Assembly: GCA_014804645.1 (NCBI GenBank)
Contig: JAAUZI010000024.1
Coordinates: 98,738 to 156,931 of the forward strand
Length of the DNA stretch: 58,194 nt
Source of the DNA: Lachnospiraceae bacterium
Lineage (GTDB): Bacteria > Bacillota > Clostridia > Lachnospirales > Lachnospiraceae
Direction: 5' to 3'
Shown: piece by piece, positions 1 through 8,182 of the stretch
Layout of the letters: each line of letters begins with the position of its first letter
How positions within the stretch are numbered: position 1 is the stretch's first letter
Position numbers and translations under genes: made by a program
The notes under the pieces: model-generated
Told to the model about the DNA's origin: nothing
Database searches by the model: none
The model's input: only the letters and a program-made list of their open reading frames with translations

Positions 1-54
1 CTGAACCGCATCAAGCTGATGTTGTCCACCGCGAATAAGAATCTGGAAAAATAG
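1..54 (+). CDS. C-terminal end of an unknown gene (cut by window edge)
   Basis: Frame 1 is open from the first base and ends at TAG (52-54), giving 17 residues ending NKNLEK. Codon use looks coding and the next gene on the same strand starts 25 bases later, so this is probably the tail of an upstream gene in the same transcript. Too little remains to name it. Confidence 0.45.
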   Translation: MNRIKLMLSTANKNLEK

Positions 55-79
55 ATTTAGGTAAGAGGTAAGAGATATT

Positions 80-373
80 ATGAAAAAGGGAATAATCATT
101 GCAATATCTGTTATCATAACTGTTGTTATATTTGTATCCGGATTTTTATATGTTCAAAAAGCAGACGAAAATACCGGTAAAGAGCAAGGCTATCTGCATG
201 GTTATACCCTTGGCTACACGGACGCCCTCAATGACCGGTGGCAGAGCGGCCAGCAATTGGCTGTAGAAATCAACCCCTATGAGCCTGGGAACGGCAAATG
301 GAAATACTTTATTATGTATTTTACAGAGGGATACGATGACGGGCATTCCGCAGGTGAAACATATAAGAAATAG
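80..373 (+). CDS. Small membrane-anchored protein, unknown function
   Basis: A 97-residue protein. A positively charged start (MKKG) leads into one hydrophobic segment at about residues 4-25, followed by an outside-facing domain of about 70 residues rich in Gly, Tyr and Asp (GYLHGYTLGYTDA; TEGYDDGHSAG). The N-terminus could be a membrane anchor or an uncleaved signal; there is no lipobox. GAGGTAAGAG lies just upstream of the ATG and serves as ribosome-binding site. A strong terminator follows at once. I do not recognise the family. It is convergent with purC. Confidence 0.7.
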   Translation: MKKGIIIAISVIITVVIFVSGFLYVQKADENTGKEQGYLHGYTLGYTDALNDRWQSGQQLAVEINPYEPGNGKWKYFIMYFTEGYDDGHSAGETYKK

Positions 374-380
374 CACAGCA

Positions 381-422
381 ACAGGGACAAAATCTTCTTT
401 TATAGATTTTGTCCCTGTTTTA
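381..422 (+). terminator. Rho-independent terminator of the small membrane protein gene
   Basis: A perfect 14-base stem (ACAGGGACAAAATC at 381-394 and its complement at 405-418) with a 10-base loop is followed by TTTTAT. On the minus strand no T-run follows the hairpin, so it serves the plus-strand gene, though it may also slow polymerase coming from purC. Confidence 0.85.
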
Positions 423-495
423 TACATACACTATTGTGTAAATATCTATTCAGACGTGTAACATCCAAACTTTCCTCTACAAGCATATTGCAAGA

Positions 496-1365
496 TCACA
501 CCAGCGTTTTCCCCGTGATCATCTCATACCCCTGCAAGTATTTCTCAATGGTTTTGTCTACAATCTCCTGGGGCAGTTCCCAGTCATGCTCATGGCCCTT
601 CAGCCAGTCTCTGGCAAACTGCTTGTCAAAGGAGGGCTGGGCATGTCCCGGCTCATACCCTTCGGCAGGCCAGAAACGGGAGGAATCCGGCGTCAACATC
701 TCATCCCCCAGCACAATATTGCCATCCTCGTCCAGACCGAACTCGAATTTGGTATCCGCAATAATAATGCCCCGTGTCAGCGCATACTCCGCACACTTTT
801 TGTACAGGGCTATAGTATAGTCACGCAACTTCTCCCCGTACTCCTGCCCCTTGCCGGGGAAACGTTTCTCCAGATATTCCACGCTCTGCTCAAAGGAGAT
901 ATTCTCGTCATGGTCTCCGATCTCCGCTTTGGTGGAGGGTGTGTAGATAGGCTCCGGCAGCTTATCCGACTCCTTCAATCCCTCCGGCAGTCTGATGCCG
1001 CACACCATGCCATCCTTCTGATAGCTGGCCCAGCCGCTGCCGGTGATATATCCCCTCACAATGCACTCCACGGGCAGCATCTCCAGCTTGCGGCACATCA
1101 TGCTGTTGCCGTCAAAGCGCTCCTGCCTGAAGAACTCCGGCATGTCTTTCACATCCACCGAGATCATATGATTGGGCAGAATATCCTTGGTCATATCGAA
1201 CCAGAATTTGGACATCTGGGTCAGTACGGCTCCCTTTTTCGTCACCTGATTCTTCAAAATTACGTCAAAGCAACTGATTCGGTCTGTAGCCACCATGATC
1301 AAAGTGTCCCCATTGTCATAAATCTCCCGTACTTTTCCTTCCTTTATCGGCTTTAATTCCTGCAT
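496..1365 (-). CDS. purC: Phosphoribosylaminoimidazole-succinocarboxamide synthase (SAICAR synthetase)
   Basis: PurC joins CAIR and aspartate using ATP to give SAICAR in de novo purine synthesis. The 289-residue protein has the N-terminal nucleotide-binding loop KEGKVREIY (8-16), the ATDRISCFDV block (26-35), the VECIVRGYITGSGW signature (99-112) and IIADTKFEFG (201-210). This is the longer form (near 290 residues). AGGAGGAG sits seven bases before the ATG. It stands alone, not in a pur operon, with its own promoter about 155 bases upstream and a leader carrying two tandem hairpins (see 1384-1420), which suggests leader-level control. Confidence 0.95.
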   Translation of the reverse strand: MQELKPIKEGKVREIYDNGDTLIMVATDRISCFDVILKNQVTKKGAVLTQMSKFWFDMTKDILPNHMISVDVKDMPEFFRQERFDGNSMMCRKLEMLPVECIVRGYITGSGWASYQKDGMVCGIRLPEGLKESDKLPEPIYTPSTKAEIGDHDENISFEQSVEYLEKRFPGKGQEYGEKLRDYTIALYKKCAEYALTRGIIIADTKFEFGLDEDGNIVLGDEMLTPDSSRFWPAEGYEPGHAQPSFDKQFARDWLKGHEHDWELPQEIVDKTIEKYLQGYEMITGKTLV

Positions 1366-1383
1366 CTTTTCTCCTCCTATTTT

Positions 1384-1420
1384 TGAGGTTCTTTAGAACC
1401 TCTGGGTTCCTTGGAACCTC
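1384..1420 (-). promoter_or_regulatory. Tandem palindromes in the purC leader
   Basis: Two inverted repeats stand side by side just upstream of the purC ribosome-binding site: GAGGTTCT/AGAACCTC (1384-1401) and GGTTCC/GGAACC (about 1403-1416). They share the core GGTTC..GAACC. They could be an RNA attenuation/anti-SD structure or a tandem operator. The function is inferred only from position and symmetry. Confidence 0.5.
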
Positions 1421-1527
1421 CATTCCGCATATCCCCATTTTAATGGATTCTCATTCTTCCTGCAATAACGTAGAATTCACATTTTCTATCAAAACTCTAT
1501 CTACGGTTGCATTTCAGTACAGACCCT

Positions 1528-1556
1528 ATTGTATACTATTTGCCATAATAATGCAA
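1528..1556 (-). promoter_or_regulatory. Predicted sigma-A promoter of purC
   Basis: On the minus strand TTGCAT (-35, 1551-1556) and TACAAT (-10, 1528-1533) are 17 bases apart. Transcription would start near 1521 and give a leader of about 155 bases. Apart from this promoter and the tandem hairpins I see nothing else in the space 1366-1638. Confidence 0.7.
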
Positions 1557-1638
1557 ACAGATTCGTCCCATTCTCCAACATTTCTTATCCTCTATAACAT
1601 TTTCCACAGAATCAACACAAATCGCTGATGGAACGAGG

Positions 1639-2541
1639 TTAGATTTGATATACATTTCTGAAGGCCCTGTACGTCTTGCCCATACCCTCCTCCAGGGAGG
1701 TATAGACCATTCCCAGCTCCCGCAGGCTCTTGGCGTTGTCATACAATTCCGTCTCCTGCTGCCTCACTGCAAAAGGCAATGGTATTCCCTGCCGCTCTGC
1801 CTGTTCCACAGTCATTGGCAGTTCCCGCACCGGCCGGTCACACACCCGCAGCAGCATATCTGCTAGGCCGCCGTATGTGGTTGGCTCTCCCATGCAGATA
1901 TTGTATGCCTTTCCATAAGTTTGGGAATTGCACAGACATCGCTGTATCGCCTCCACTCCATCCTTTACATACACCAACTGGAACTGTCCGTCTGCATCCG
2001 TAATTCTGGGCAATATCTGCTGCTGCACCATCATCTGAATATATGCGGACTCCCGGGGCGCATAGTTATATGGTCCGTAGAGAATTCCCGGCCGCAGCAC
2101 CGTCCACGCCACTCCCTGCTCCTCACAGACCTGACGCAGTTCTTTCTCCAAAGCAACCTTGCCTGCAATATAGGCTCCCGCCTCCCCCGGCAACTGTCTC
2201 TCCTCAAAAGGCGCGTCTTCCGTCTTGTATCCTCCCATTCCCCGGCGGTACACATCCACAGTACTGACAGCGATATACTGCCCGGGCTTTATCGGCATAT
2301 TGTCCAGCACACATCGGATATCTCCCGGCTCGTAGGCACAGAAATCCACCACCACATCGTATCCCCCGGACAATCCCCGCCAGACAGCCGGATCTCTGCG
2401 ATCCCCTCTGATCTGCGTCACTCCCATGTCCGCCATGGAATAGGTTCCCCGGTTCACCAATGTGATATCCTGCTGCTGCGCCGTCTGCATTACAAATACT
2501 CGGCCATAGAAATAACTGCCGCCAATCACCAGAATTTTCAT
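1639..2541 (-). CDS. NAD-dependent epimerase/dehydratase family protein (extended SDR)
   Basis: A 300-residue extended short-chain dehydrogenase/reductase. It starts MKILVIGGSYFYGR, a Rossmann fold with the glycine-rich NAD(P) loop, and carries the YxxxK catalytic pair (Tyr about 124, Lys about 128) with a candidate Ser/Thr in AVSTVDVY about 27 residues earlier. LRPGILYGPYNY is typical of nucleotide-sugar epimerase-like proteins. A GTG five codons upstream is possible, but GAGGGTAAC is well placed for the chosen ATG. It is last in a short run behind the DUF3887-like lipoprotein (15-base gap). Substrate unknown. Confidence 0.8.
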   Translation of the reverse strand: MKILVIGGSYFYGRVFVMQTAQQQDITLVNRGTYSMADMGVTQIRGDRRDPAVWRGLSGGYDVVVDFCAYEPGDIRCVLDNMPIKPGQYIAVSTVDVYRRGMGGYKTEDAPFEERQLPGEAGAYIAGKVALEKELRQVCEEQGVAWTVLRPGILYGPYNYAPRESAYIQMMVQQQILPRITDADGQFQLVYVKDGVEAIQRCLCNSQTYGKAYNICMGEPTTYGGLADMLLRVCDRPVRELPMTVEQAERQGIPLPFAVRQQETELYDNAKSLRELGMVYTSLEEGMGKTYRAFRNVYQI

Positions 2542-2556
2542 GCAAGTTACCCTCAC

Positions 2557-2970
2557 TTACTTCATATACAAGCCCACAACCTTCATATCCGCATCGTATC
2601 CCACCTGGAATGTCACAATCTGTTTCTCATACTGAGCCTTGACCATGACCACGGCATAATCATCCTCCTCAATCTTCTGGCCGCTGACCTCAGTACTGTT
2701 GATCTGCGAAAAAGCGCCTCCGCTGCCATAGGTTTCCGCGCAGGCTGCCTTCAGTTCCTCCACCGGCAGTGCCTGTTTCATATCCTCCCGGAACGTCTCA
2801 TACACCTGTTCATACTCTTCTGCATTCAGCCATTCAACAATCTGTATGGTCTGCTGCTCCAGCCGTTCCTGCTGAAAGGTCTCTGCCAGCGGCATTTTCA
2901 TATCGCCGCAGCCTGTCAGCAATAAGACCGTCAACATCAGCGCAAGTCCCGATATTATCCTTCTTCCCAT
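2557..2970 (-). CDS. Small lipoprotein, DUF3887-like
   Basis: A 137-residue lipoprotein. MGRRI plus a hydrophobic stretch ends in the lipobox LLTG-C (Cys 21), so it should be processed by signal peptidase II and face outward. The mature part looks like the DUF3887 fold (helical start, then QIVEWLNAEEYEQVYETF and a C-terminal strand-rich part), a family related to NTF2-like modules. The frame stays open far upstream, but only this ATG has a purine-rich site (GGAAAGGCGG) and a signal peptide. It sits between the Cys-cluster protein (61-base gap) and the SDR. Confidence 0.75.
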   Translation of the reverse strand: MGRRIISGLALMLTVLLLTGCGDMKMPLAETFQQERLEQQTIQIVEWLNAEEYEQVYETFREDMKQALPVEELKAACAETYGSGGAFSQINSTEVSGQKIEEDDYAVVMVKAQYEKQIVTFQVGYDADMKVVGLYMK

Positions 2971-3031
2971 CTTTCCGCCTTTCCTCTGCCTGCAATAAAC
3001 TTCGATTACTCTGTCTCGTTTCAACTGCGCA

Positions 3032-3619
3032 CTACACCTGTCTTCTCTCCCTCTGCCAACGCATGTATTCCTCCTCACACCGGTCAAACACGCCCTCCCT
3101 CTCCAGCCTGTCATGCCATTGATCCCATATCTCCGTAAGTAACTGCTGATAGGGCCTCCAGTCCGTCTCCATCTGTTCCCGGGTATAATGCTGTAGACAA
3201 CGCCTGTCCTGTCTGCCCTCAAGATACCGTCCACCTCTGGGACGTCTCTCATAGGACAGACTGCAGCCCTGGTCCGTCAGAGCTATGCACTCCCCCATGG
3301 CATCCACGCCAATGAATGTAAAACATTTATGCCGCATGCGGATATAATAGCATGGACCTGCCTGTCCGACAAAGGAGTCTATGGCGCACTGGCTCGCCTG
3401 CAGCCATCTCTCTAACAATTCCCGCTGTGGATGTCCGCTCTGCCGTTTTTCCGCCCCGGCGTCCCGGTCTATCCATTCCTCTCCGCCATTTTCCTGTCCT
3501 GCCTGCCACTCTGCCAGTTCCCGCAGCATATCCTCCGGCGCCAGACAGCATCCGTTTGCCTTACAGCAGGCTCCGCCACAGGTTCTGCAGACCTCTGCGC
3601 TCTCGTATCCATTATCCAT
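3032..3619 (-). CDS. YkgJ-type cysteine-cluster (metal-binding) protein
   Basis: A 195-residue cytoplasmic protein with an N-terminal Cys cluster (CRTCGGACC and then GCC, residues about 11-26) and later Cys residues in KCFTF, GECIALTDQGCSLSYERRPRGGRYLEG and DRRC. The CSLSYERRP block matches the C..Y..RP pattern of the YkgJ/FliB-related zinc- or iron-chelating family; the bound metal and the role are unknown. A GTG start 14 codons upstream is possible but lacks a Shine-Dalgarno site; GGTGGGGG precedes the chosen ATG. It has its own promoter overlapping the dprA stop. Confidence 0.65.
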   Translation of the reverse strand: MDNGYESAEVCRTCGGACCKANGCCLAPEDMLRELAEWQAGQENGGEEWIDRDAGAEKRQSGHPQRELLERWLQASQCAIDSFVGQAGPCYYIRMRHKCFTFIGVDAMGECIALTDQGCSLSYERRPRGGRYLEGRQDRRCLQHYTREQMETDWRPYQQLLTEIWDQWHDRLEREGVFDRCEEEYMRWQRERRQV

Positions 3620-3707
3620 CGACCGACGTACCCCCACCTGCGTCCCCTGCCGCCTCTTCACTGACGCAGGAAGCGCAATGTACCTTTCAAGCCATATATA
3701 CTGATAT

Positions 3708-3737
3708 ATTATACAACAAACCTTCGACTCCCGTCAA
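3708..3737 (-). promoter_or_regulatory. Predicted promoter of the Cys-cluster protein gene
   Basis: TTGACG (3732-3737) and TATAAT (3708-3713) are 18 bases apart on the minus strand. The -35 overlaps the end of dprA, so the three downstream genes can be expressed apart from comM-dprA. Confidence 0.6.
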
Positions 3738-4864
3738 ATATCCAGAGAAAACCACCCGGGACTATTCTGCTTTGCAACGCCTTTCAGACATAAATGCATC
3801 AATATGGTCAACAGGTTGTTGGAAAAAGTGCGAAATCCCCTTTCCGTCAGCTTGACCTGCAGCTGATCCCGTATTCTCTCAAGAGGCTGTGGATACATAT
3901 CCAACGTCTCCAGCACCACCGCCTCCTCTGGCGTAATGGGAGGCAGCGTGGGACCCTCGGCGGTCTTCGCCTGTTTCGGCGTACAGTATGCCAGTTTTTC
4001 AGAAAAGGACTGCCGCAGCCCCTCCATAAAATCTCTGGGGGACAAGAAGACCAGTGCGCCATCCTTGACCAGCTTGTTGCAGCCGTCGCTGAGCCGGTCC
4101 GTAATCCGCCCCGGAACCGCATATACTTCTCTGCCCTGCTCAAGCGCCATGTCCACCGTAATCAGCGTACCACTTTTCTGCCGTGCCTCCACCACCACCA
4201 GCACGTCCGCCAGCCCGCTTACAATTCGATTCCTGGGCGGAAATAGCTGGGGTTTGGGCGCAGTTCCAGGCGGATAGGTGGAGAGAATGCCCCCCTGCAC
4301 CAGCATGCGGTCATAAATGGGCCGGTTATCTCTGGGATAGCAGATATCCACTCCATTGCCCAGAACTGCATAAGATTCTCCGCCCGCATCCAATGCCGCC
4401 AGCTGGCTTATTCCGTCTATTCCCCTGGCCATACCGCTGATCACCTGGATACCCGCCTCACCCAGCTCTCTGCCCAGCTCTGTGGCTATAAAACGTCCGT
4501 AATCCGAACATTCCCTGGCGCCCACCACTGCCACCGACAGCTTTTGCGGCTGCGGCATTCGCCCTTTGCAGTATATGCCAAAAGGGTGATCGGGAATGTT
4601 GCGCAGTTTCTCCGGATACTCCTCATCCGCCGTACAGATAAAAGAGATCTGTTTTTCCTGAAGCTGTGCATACTCCCGGTCCACATCCCAGCTCTTTCGC
4701 ATCTCCAACAGGCTTTCCAGCTTATTTTTTTCCAGCACCATGGCCAAATGCTTTTCCTGTGCCCCATACACGGCTGCGCCCGTGCCGAAGGCCTCCAACA
4801 GACGCTCCCTGCCCGCGGTTCCCAGTCCGCCTACATTGGCCAGCCAATATAGATATTTATCCAT
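3734..4864 (-). CDS. dprA: DNA-processing protein DprA
   Basis: DprA binds incoming single-stranded DNA and loads RecA during natural transformation. The 376-residue protein has an N-terminal helical region, then a Rossmann-like domain with VVGARECSDYG (113-123), SGMARGIDG (143-151), FPPRNRIVSGL and SGTLITVDMALEQGREVYAVPG, and a C-terminal winged-helix-like part (about 305-376). Length fits the family. AGGAGCAAGGAT precedes the ATG. The start overlaps the comM stop by 8 bases, so the two are translationally coupled. DprA is widespread in bacteria not known to be competent, so this alone does not prove transformability. Confidence 0.95.
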   Translation of the reverse strand: MDKYLYWLANVGGLGTAGRERLLEAFGTGAAVYGAQEKHLAMVLEKNKLESLLEMRKSWDVDREYAQLQEKQISFICTADEEYPEKLRNIPDHPFGIYCKGRMPQPQKLSVAVVGARECSDYGRFIATELGRELGEAGIQVISGMARGIDGISQLAALDAGGESYAVLGNGVDICYPRDNRPIYDRMLVQGGILSTYPPGTAPKPQLFPPRNRIVSGLADVLVVVEARQKSGTLITVDMALEQGREVYAVPGRITDRLSDGCNKLVKDGALVFLSPRDFMEGLRQSFSEKLAYCTPKQAKTAEGPTLPPITPEEAVVLETLDMYPQPLERIRDQLQVKLTERGFRTFSNNLLTILMHLCLKGVAKQNSPGWFSLDI

Positions 4865-6413
4865 TCTTTATCCTTGCTCCTTCCGTAAGCCGATAGGCCA
4901 GCGCCTCACTGAGGTGCTCCTCCCGTATATGCTCCGAGTGCCCCAGATCCGCGATAGTCCTGGCAACCTTCAGAATCCGGTGATAAGTTCTGGCGCTGAG
5001 ATCCAACCGCCTGTATGCCAGTTCCATAAGCCTTTTTTCCTCCCGGCCAAGCTCACAGAAACGCTCCAGCTCCCCCGTCTCCATATCCCCGTTGAAAGAA
5101 TACTTTTTGCCCTTAAATCGCTCCTCCTGAACCGCTCTGGCCTCCACGACCCTCCTCCTTATCTGCGCGCTGCTCTCCCCCGGGCTGAGAGACTGCAGTT
5201 TCTCCAGTTCAATCCGGCTGGTCTCCACATACATATCCATGCGATCCAACAGCGGCCCGGACAGCCTGTTCCAATATTTCGCCAGCTCCGCCTCAGTGCA
5301 GCGACATCTGTTTTTATCGGGAAAAAAGCCACACCTACAGGGATTCATAGCGCATACCAGCATAAAGTCCGCTGGGTAAATATAGTTGCCCTGCACCCGG
5401 GCTATGTTGACCTGGCGGTCCTCCAGGGGCTGCCGCAGGCATTCCAATATATTTCTGGGAAATTCCGTCAATTCATCGAGAAAGAGGACACCCCTGTGGG
5501 CCAGTGAGATAGCCCCGGGATGAGTGTGGACGCCGCCGCCAATCAGGGCGGCCCCGGAAATTGTGTGATGTGGACTTTGAAAGGGGCGGCGGAGAATCAG
5601 AGGATTTTCCCTGTCCAGCACCCCGGCCACGCTGTGAATGGCCGTCACCTCAATGCTTTCCTGCCAGGTCATAGGCGGCAGAATTCCTGCCATGGCCCGG
5701 GCGATCATGCTCTTGCCCCCGCCGGGCGGACCCGACATCAGCAGATTGTGAAAGCCTGCCGCTGCAATCTCCGCCGCTCTTCTGGCAACCTCCTGCCCCT
5801 TAATCTCGGAGAAATCGCAGTCCGTGCGGTACTGTTCCCTCTCCAGTATCTGCCGGGTGCCGCAGGGCTGCGCAGGCAGCAGTTCCTCCTGCCTTCCTGG
5901 GTCCGTCTCCTGCAAAAAGGCTGTCAGCTGGCAGATGTTGCGGGCGCCTCTGACCCGAATATCCGGTATTACGCTTCCCTCCACCCGATTGTCCCAGGGT
6001 ACGACACAGGTGGCAATCCCCCTTCGAGCCGCCTCCTTCACAATGGGCAATATACCGCTGATAGGCTTGATCTCTCCGTCCAGCCCCAACTCACCCACAA
6101 ACAATATTTTCTCTGTTGCCTTCTCCCTGAAATACCCCAATGTCTGCAGAATACCGATGGCAATCGGCACGTCAAAGCCTGTCCCGTCTTTTTTCAGATT
6201 TGCCGGCGCAAGATTGATCGTGATTTTTTTCGGGGGAATGTCAAATCCCGCATTCTTCAGGGCCACCTGCACCCGCTCCCTGGCTTCTCGAACCTCGTTG
6301 CTCAGCGAACCCACCATAGAAAAGCCAGGCAGTCCCGTGGAGATATCTACCTCCACATAAATCAAATTGGCCTCAATACCATAGAGAGACCCCGTCAATA
6401 TTGAACTGTACAT
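4857..6413 (-). CDS. comM: ComM/YifB family Mg-chelatase-like AAA+ ATPase
   Basis: A 518-residue AAA+ protein of the ComM family. In Vibrio, ComM is a hexameric helicase promoting branch migration of recombination intermediates during transformation. An N-terminal Lon-protease-like domain (about 1-170) is followed by the ATPase core with Walker A GPPGGGKS (228-235), Walker B VLFLDELTEF (near 310) and a Cys-rich insertion (CRCGFFPDKNRCRC) that may bind zinc. A C-terminal Mg-chelatase domain closes it. GGGAAGGAG precedes the ATG. It is first in an operon with dprA, fitting a shared job on transforming DNA. Confidence 0.93.
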   Translation of the reverse strand: MYSSILTGSLYGIEANLIYVEVDISTGLPGFSMVGSLSNEVREARERVQVALKNAGFDIPPKKITINLAPANLKKDGTGFDVPIAIGILQTLGYFREKATEKILFVGELGLDGEIKPISGILPIVKEAARRGIATCVVPWDNRVEGSVIPDIRVRGARNICQLTAFLQETDPGRQEELLPAQPCGTRQILEREQYRTDCDFSEIKGQEVARRAAEIAAAGFHNLLMSGPPGGGKSMIARAMAGILPPMTWQESIEVTAIHSVAGVLDRENPLILRRPFQSPHHTISGAALIGGGVHTHPGAISLAHRGVLFLDELTEFPRNILECLRQPLEDRQVNIARVQGNYIYPADFMLVCAMNPCRCGFFPDKNRCRCTEAELAKYWNRLSGPLLDRMDMYVETSRIELEKLQSLSPGESSAQIRRRVVEARAVQEERFKGKKYSFNGDMETGELERFCELGREEKRLMELAYRRLDLSARTYHRILKVARTIADLGHSEHIREEHLSEALAYRLTEGARIKNG

Positions 6414-6490
6414 AAAAACTCCTTCCCTTTTGTTGTTTACATTCCTGCTTAAAATGGGGAATTCAAAAAAGATAAATGTTTAATGAAAAA

Positions 6491-6520
6491 AGAATCGGTA
6501 TTTGAAATGTCAATTTCAAA
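6491..6520 (-). repeat. Partial copy of the intergenic palindromic repeat (type I, first module)
   Basis: On the minus strand TTTGAAAT/ATTTCAAA form a perfect palindrome (6501-6520) followed by TACCGATTC. This matches the TTTGAAA..TTTCAAA plus TACTGATT start of the full copies at 27.8 and 36.3 kb. It lies about 80 bases upstream of comM; the downstream half (TATCGCA hairpin and tail) is not recognisable. Confidence 0.55.
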
Positions 6521-6618
6521 CTTATGCTTTTCAAGTATCGTAACAGAGACTGCCTGTTTTTGCAAGACATTTTTGTGAGTTTATTGTTTTTTTATATTTT
6601 TTGAAAACCTTTACGGCA

Positions 6619-6659
6619 AATAAGCCTGCCTGAAACTTGATGTCTCGGACAGGCTTATT
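6619..6659 (-). terminator. Stem-loop after the sigma/anti-sigma operon
   Basis: AATAAGCCTG (6619-6628) pairs with CAGGCTTATT (6650-6659) around a 21-base loop, just past the stop at 6683. The minus-strand tail after the stem (TTTGCCG) is only weakly T-rich, so termination strength is uncertain. The rest of 6414-6618 is AT-rich with no gene; it holds the comM upstream region and the partial repeat at 6491-6520. Confidence 0.5.
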
Positions 6660-6682
6660 GCATATGATCTTTCTTTTATTAT

Positions 6683-6769
6683 CTACTGTTCTACCAGCTC
6701 CAAAAGTTTGCCGGTGATATCCGCCACATTGCGCTGCGGCTCCTGGACAATCTCAATGGAGGAGTCATG
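6683..6769 (-). pseudogene. Out-of-frame 28-codon tail of the anti-sigma gene
   Basis: Right after the anti-sigma stop (TGA, 6765-6767), the +1 frame reads a clean coding-like tail (HDSSIEIVQEPQ ... KLLELVEQ) ending at TAG (6683-6685). Codon use matches neighbours. A single-base slip at the CCA-TGA-C site would fuse it to the 286-residue protein. It is either a real frameshift mutation, a sequencing error, or programmed slippage; the sequence cannot tell which. Confidence 0.5.
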
Positions 6770-7625
6770 GATTCTTTCCAAAGACTGCCGTATAGTACTC
6801 CTCTCGATAGGGATTTCCCTTTGCAACATTAAACCCAATGGGAAGATACGCAGAGTCGATATACTCCTCATACTCCAAATCCATAAAATAGTTACAGAAA
6901 AGAATCTCCACATAGATAATCCGATTGTCTTCCGCTCCCAGGGCGTACACAAGGCCGTGATAATTGTGGTCGTCAATCTCTGCCGCCAGCACCTCATAAC
7001 CCTGTTCAAAGCCCTGTGTCCCATAAAAACCTGTATATACATCCTGTGCGCAGTTCTCCAGTCGTGCAAGCTCCGCCGCATAGTCCGCATCCTCGTACTC
7101 TACCACCAGATAGCTTAAATACTGAGGGTCCCAGGGATTATAATAGACCATCTTATAGTCCGGCACATGCATATCCGCTGTGATCTCCTTCGGAAAGATG
7201 CTGTCATCCACCCCCAGCTTACCCTGATATTTTTCCTCCGCTGTCTCACCCATATAGCGTTCATAATGGCTTATATCCGTATCGACTTCCACCTCCGCCA
7301 ACTCACTATCCAGTGCCAGAAGGCCGATCAATCCGCCTGCCAGCGCAAATCGCAGCAACAGTACTGCCGCCACTCCCGCCAGAGTGAGCAGAGCAACCTT
7401 TAATCCATAGCTCCATTTTTTCTTTCTGACATATTTGCGAAAACTCTCCTGGGGCTGCGTATGGAACTGCATCTGGGGAGCAGGCGTTACCATATTTTCG
7501 TAGATTCCCCTGCATTCCGAGCACTCCCGCAAATGCTCCTCCACCGCCTCGCCGCTTCTGGCGCTGGCCATCTTCTCTGCGTACAGCGGCATCAGATCCC
7601 TGATAATATCACATTCCATCCTCAT
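6765..7625 (-). CDS. Zinc-finger anti-sigma factor-like membrane protein (partner of the ECF sigma)
   Basis: A 286-residue protein. It starts with a zf-HC2-like module (ECDIIRDLMPLYAE, then HLRECSEC, a HxxxCxxC site near residues 31-38) typical of anti-sigma factors that hold an ECF sigma at the membrane. A hydrophobic segment follows (about 72-100), then a Tyr/Asp/Glu-rich outside domain of about 185 residues. AAAGGAGAGG serves the ATG; the start overlaps the sigma gene end by 17 bases, so the two are coupled. The C-terminus appears cut short by a +1 frameshift (see 6683-6769). Signal unknown. Confidence 0.75.
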   Translation of the reverse strand: MRMECDIIRDLMPLYAEKMASARSGEAVEEHLRECSECRGIYENMVTPAPQMQFHTQPQESFRKYVRKKKWSYGLKVALLTLAGVAAVLLLRFALAGGLIGLLALDSELAEVEVDTDISHYERYMGETAEEKYQGKLGVDDSIFPKEITADMHVPDYKMVYYNPWDPQYLSYLVVEYEDADYAAELARLENCAQDVYTGFYGTQGFEQGYEVLAAEIDDHNYHGLVYALGAEDNRIIYVEILFCNYFMDLEYEEYIDSAYLPIGFNVAKGNPYREEYYTAVFGKNP

Positions 7626-8121
7626 GATTACCTCTCCTTTCAGCCTCCATCTCCTCCCGTATCCTCTCCTTGGCACGGTGATATGTCACACAGGCCCAGT
7701 GCTGGGACTTCCCAAAAAGTGTTCCTATGTCCTTAAACGGCAATTCTCCGAAAATACGAAGGGAAAAAACCTCCTTGTACGGTTCCTGAAGTTCGTGAAG
7801 AATCCTGTGTATCTGCAGCGCCGTCTCTCTGTCTGCGATAATATCGAGAAAATTTTTATCTTCTGCCTGATATTCCTCTATATCCTCCTCTGTCGCAAGG
7901 CGCTTTTGTTTCTTATATTGTGTATAATACAGGTTCTTTGCGATGGAACACAGCCAGATACGCATATCCGCCTCTCCCCGGTAACTGTCAGCTGATTTCA
8001 GCGCCCGGTAAAAGGTTTCCTGCGTCAGCTCCTCCGCCAGATGCTCGTCCGCAGAGAGTCCTCTCAGAAATCGAAACACATCTTCATAATATTGTTCAAA
8101 TAAAATATCCGGCTTATCCAT
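7609..8121 (-). CDS. ECF-family RNA polymerase sigma factor
   Basis: A 170-residue sigma-70 family factor with only regions 2 and 4. Region 2 is at about 8-75 (YEDVFRFLRGL; AEELTQETFYRALK; IWLCSIAKNLYYTQ) and region 4 at about 105-160 (YKEVFSLRIFGELPFKDIGTLFGKS). This is the layout of extracytoplasmic-function sigma factors. GGAGGAATC precedes the ATG. The overlapping anti-sigma-like gene downstream makes a classical membrane-signalled regulon likely; its targets are not visible. It follows the methyltransferase by 61 bases and may be co-transcribed. Confidence 0.88.
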   Translation of the reverse strand: MDKPDILFEQYYEDVFRFLRGLSADEHLAEELTQETFYRALKSADSYRGEADMRIWLCSIAKNLYYTQYKKQKRLATEEDIEEYQAEDKNFLDIIADRETALQIHRILHELQEPYKEVFSLRIFGELPFKDIGTLFGKSQHWACVTYHRAKERIREEMEAERRGNHEDGM

Positions 8122-8182
8122 TGTCTTCGATTCCTCCTCTCTCCTATAAGACCTATAAAATCCATAAATATCACAAAAAATA

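Noticed and set aside
586..1356. Long open frame on the plus strand opposite purC (256 codons)
   Set aside because: It is the antisense shadow of a clear purC; no ribosome-binding site and no recognisable protein. The same holds for other long antisense frames over comM, lepA, hemW, MCP and pilT.
2971..3252. N-terminal extension of the DUF3887-like lipoprotein
   Set aside because: The signal peptide and ribosome-binding site mark the start at 2970; the extension overlaps the Cys-cluster gene.
4857..6413. comM and dprA as proof of natural competence
   Set aside because: Both are widespread in bacteria without known transformation, and no comE/comG or pilus assembly genes are in the window; pilT alone is not enough.
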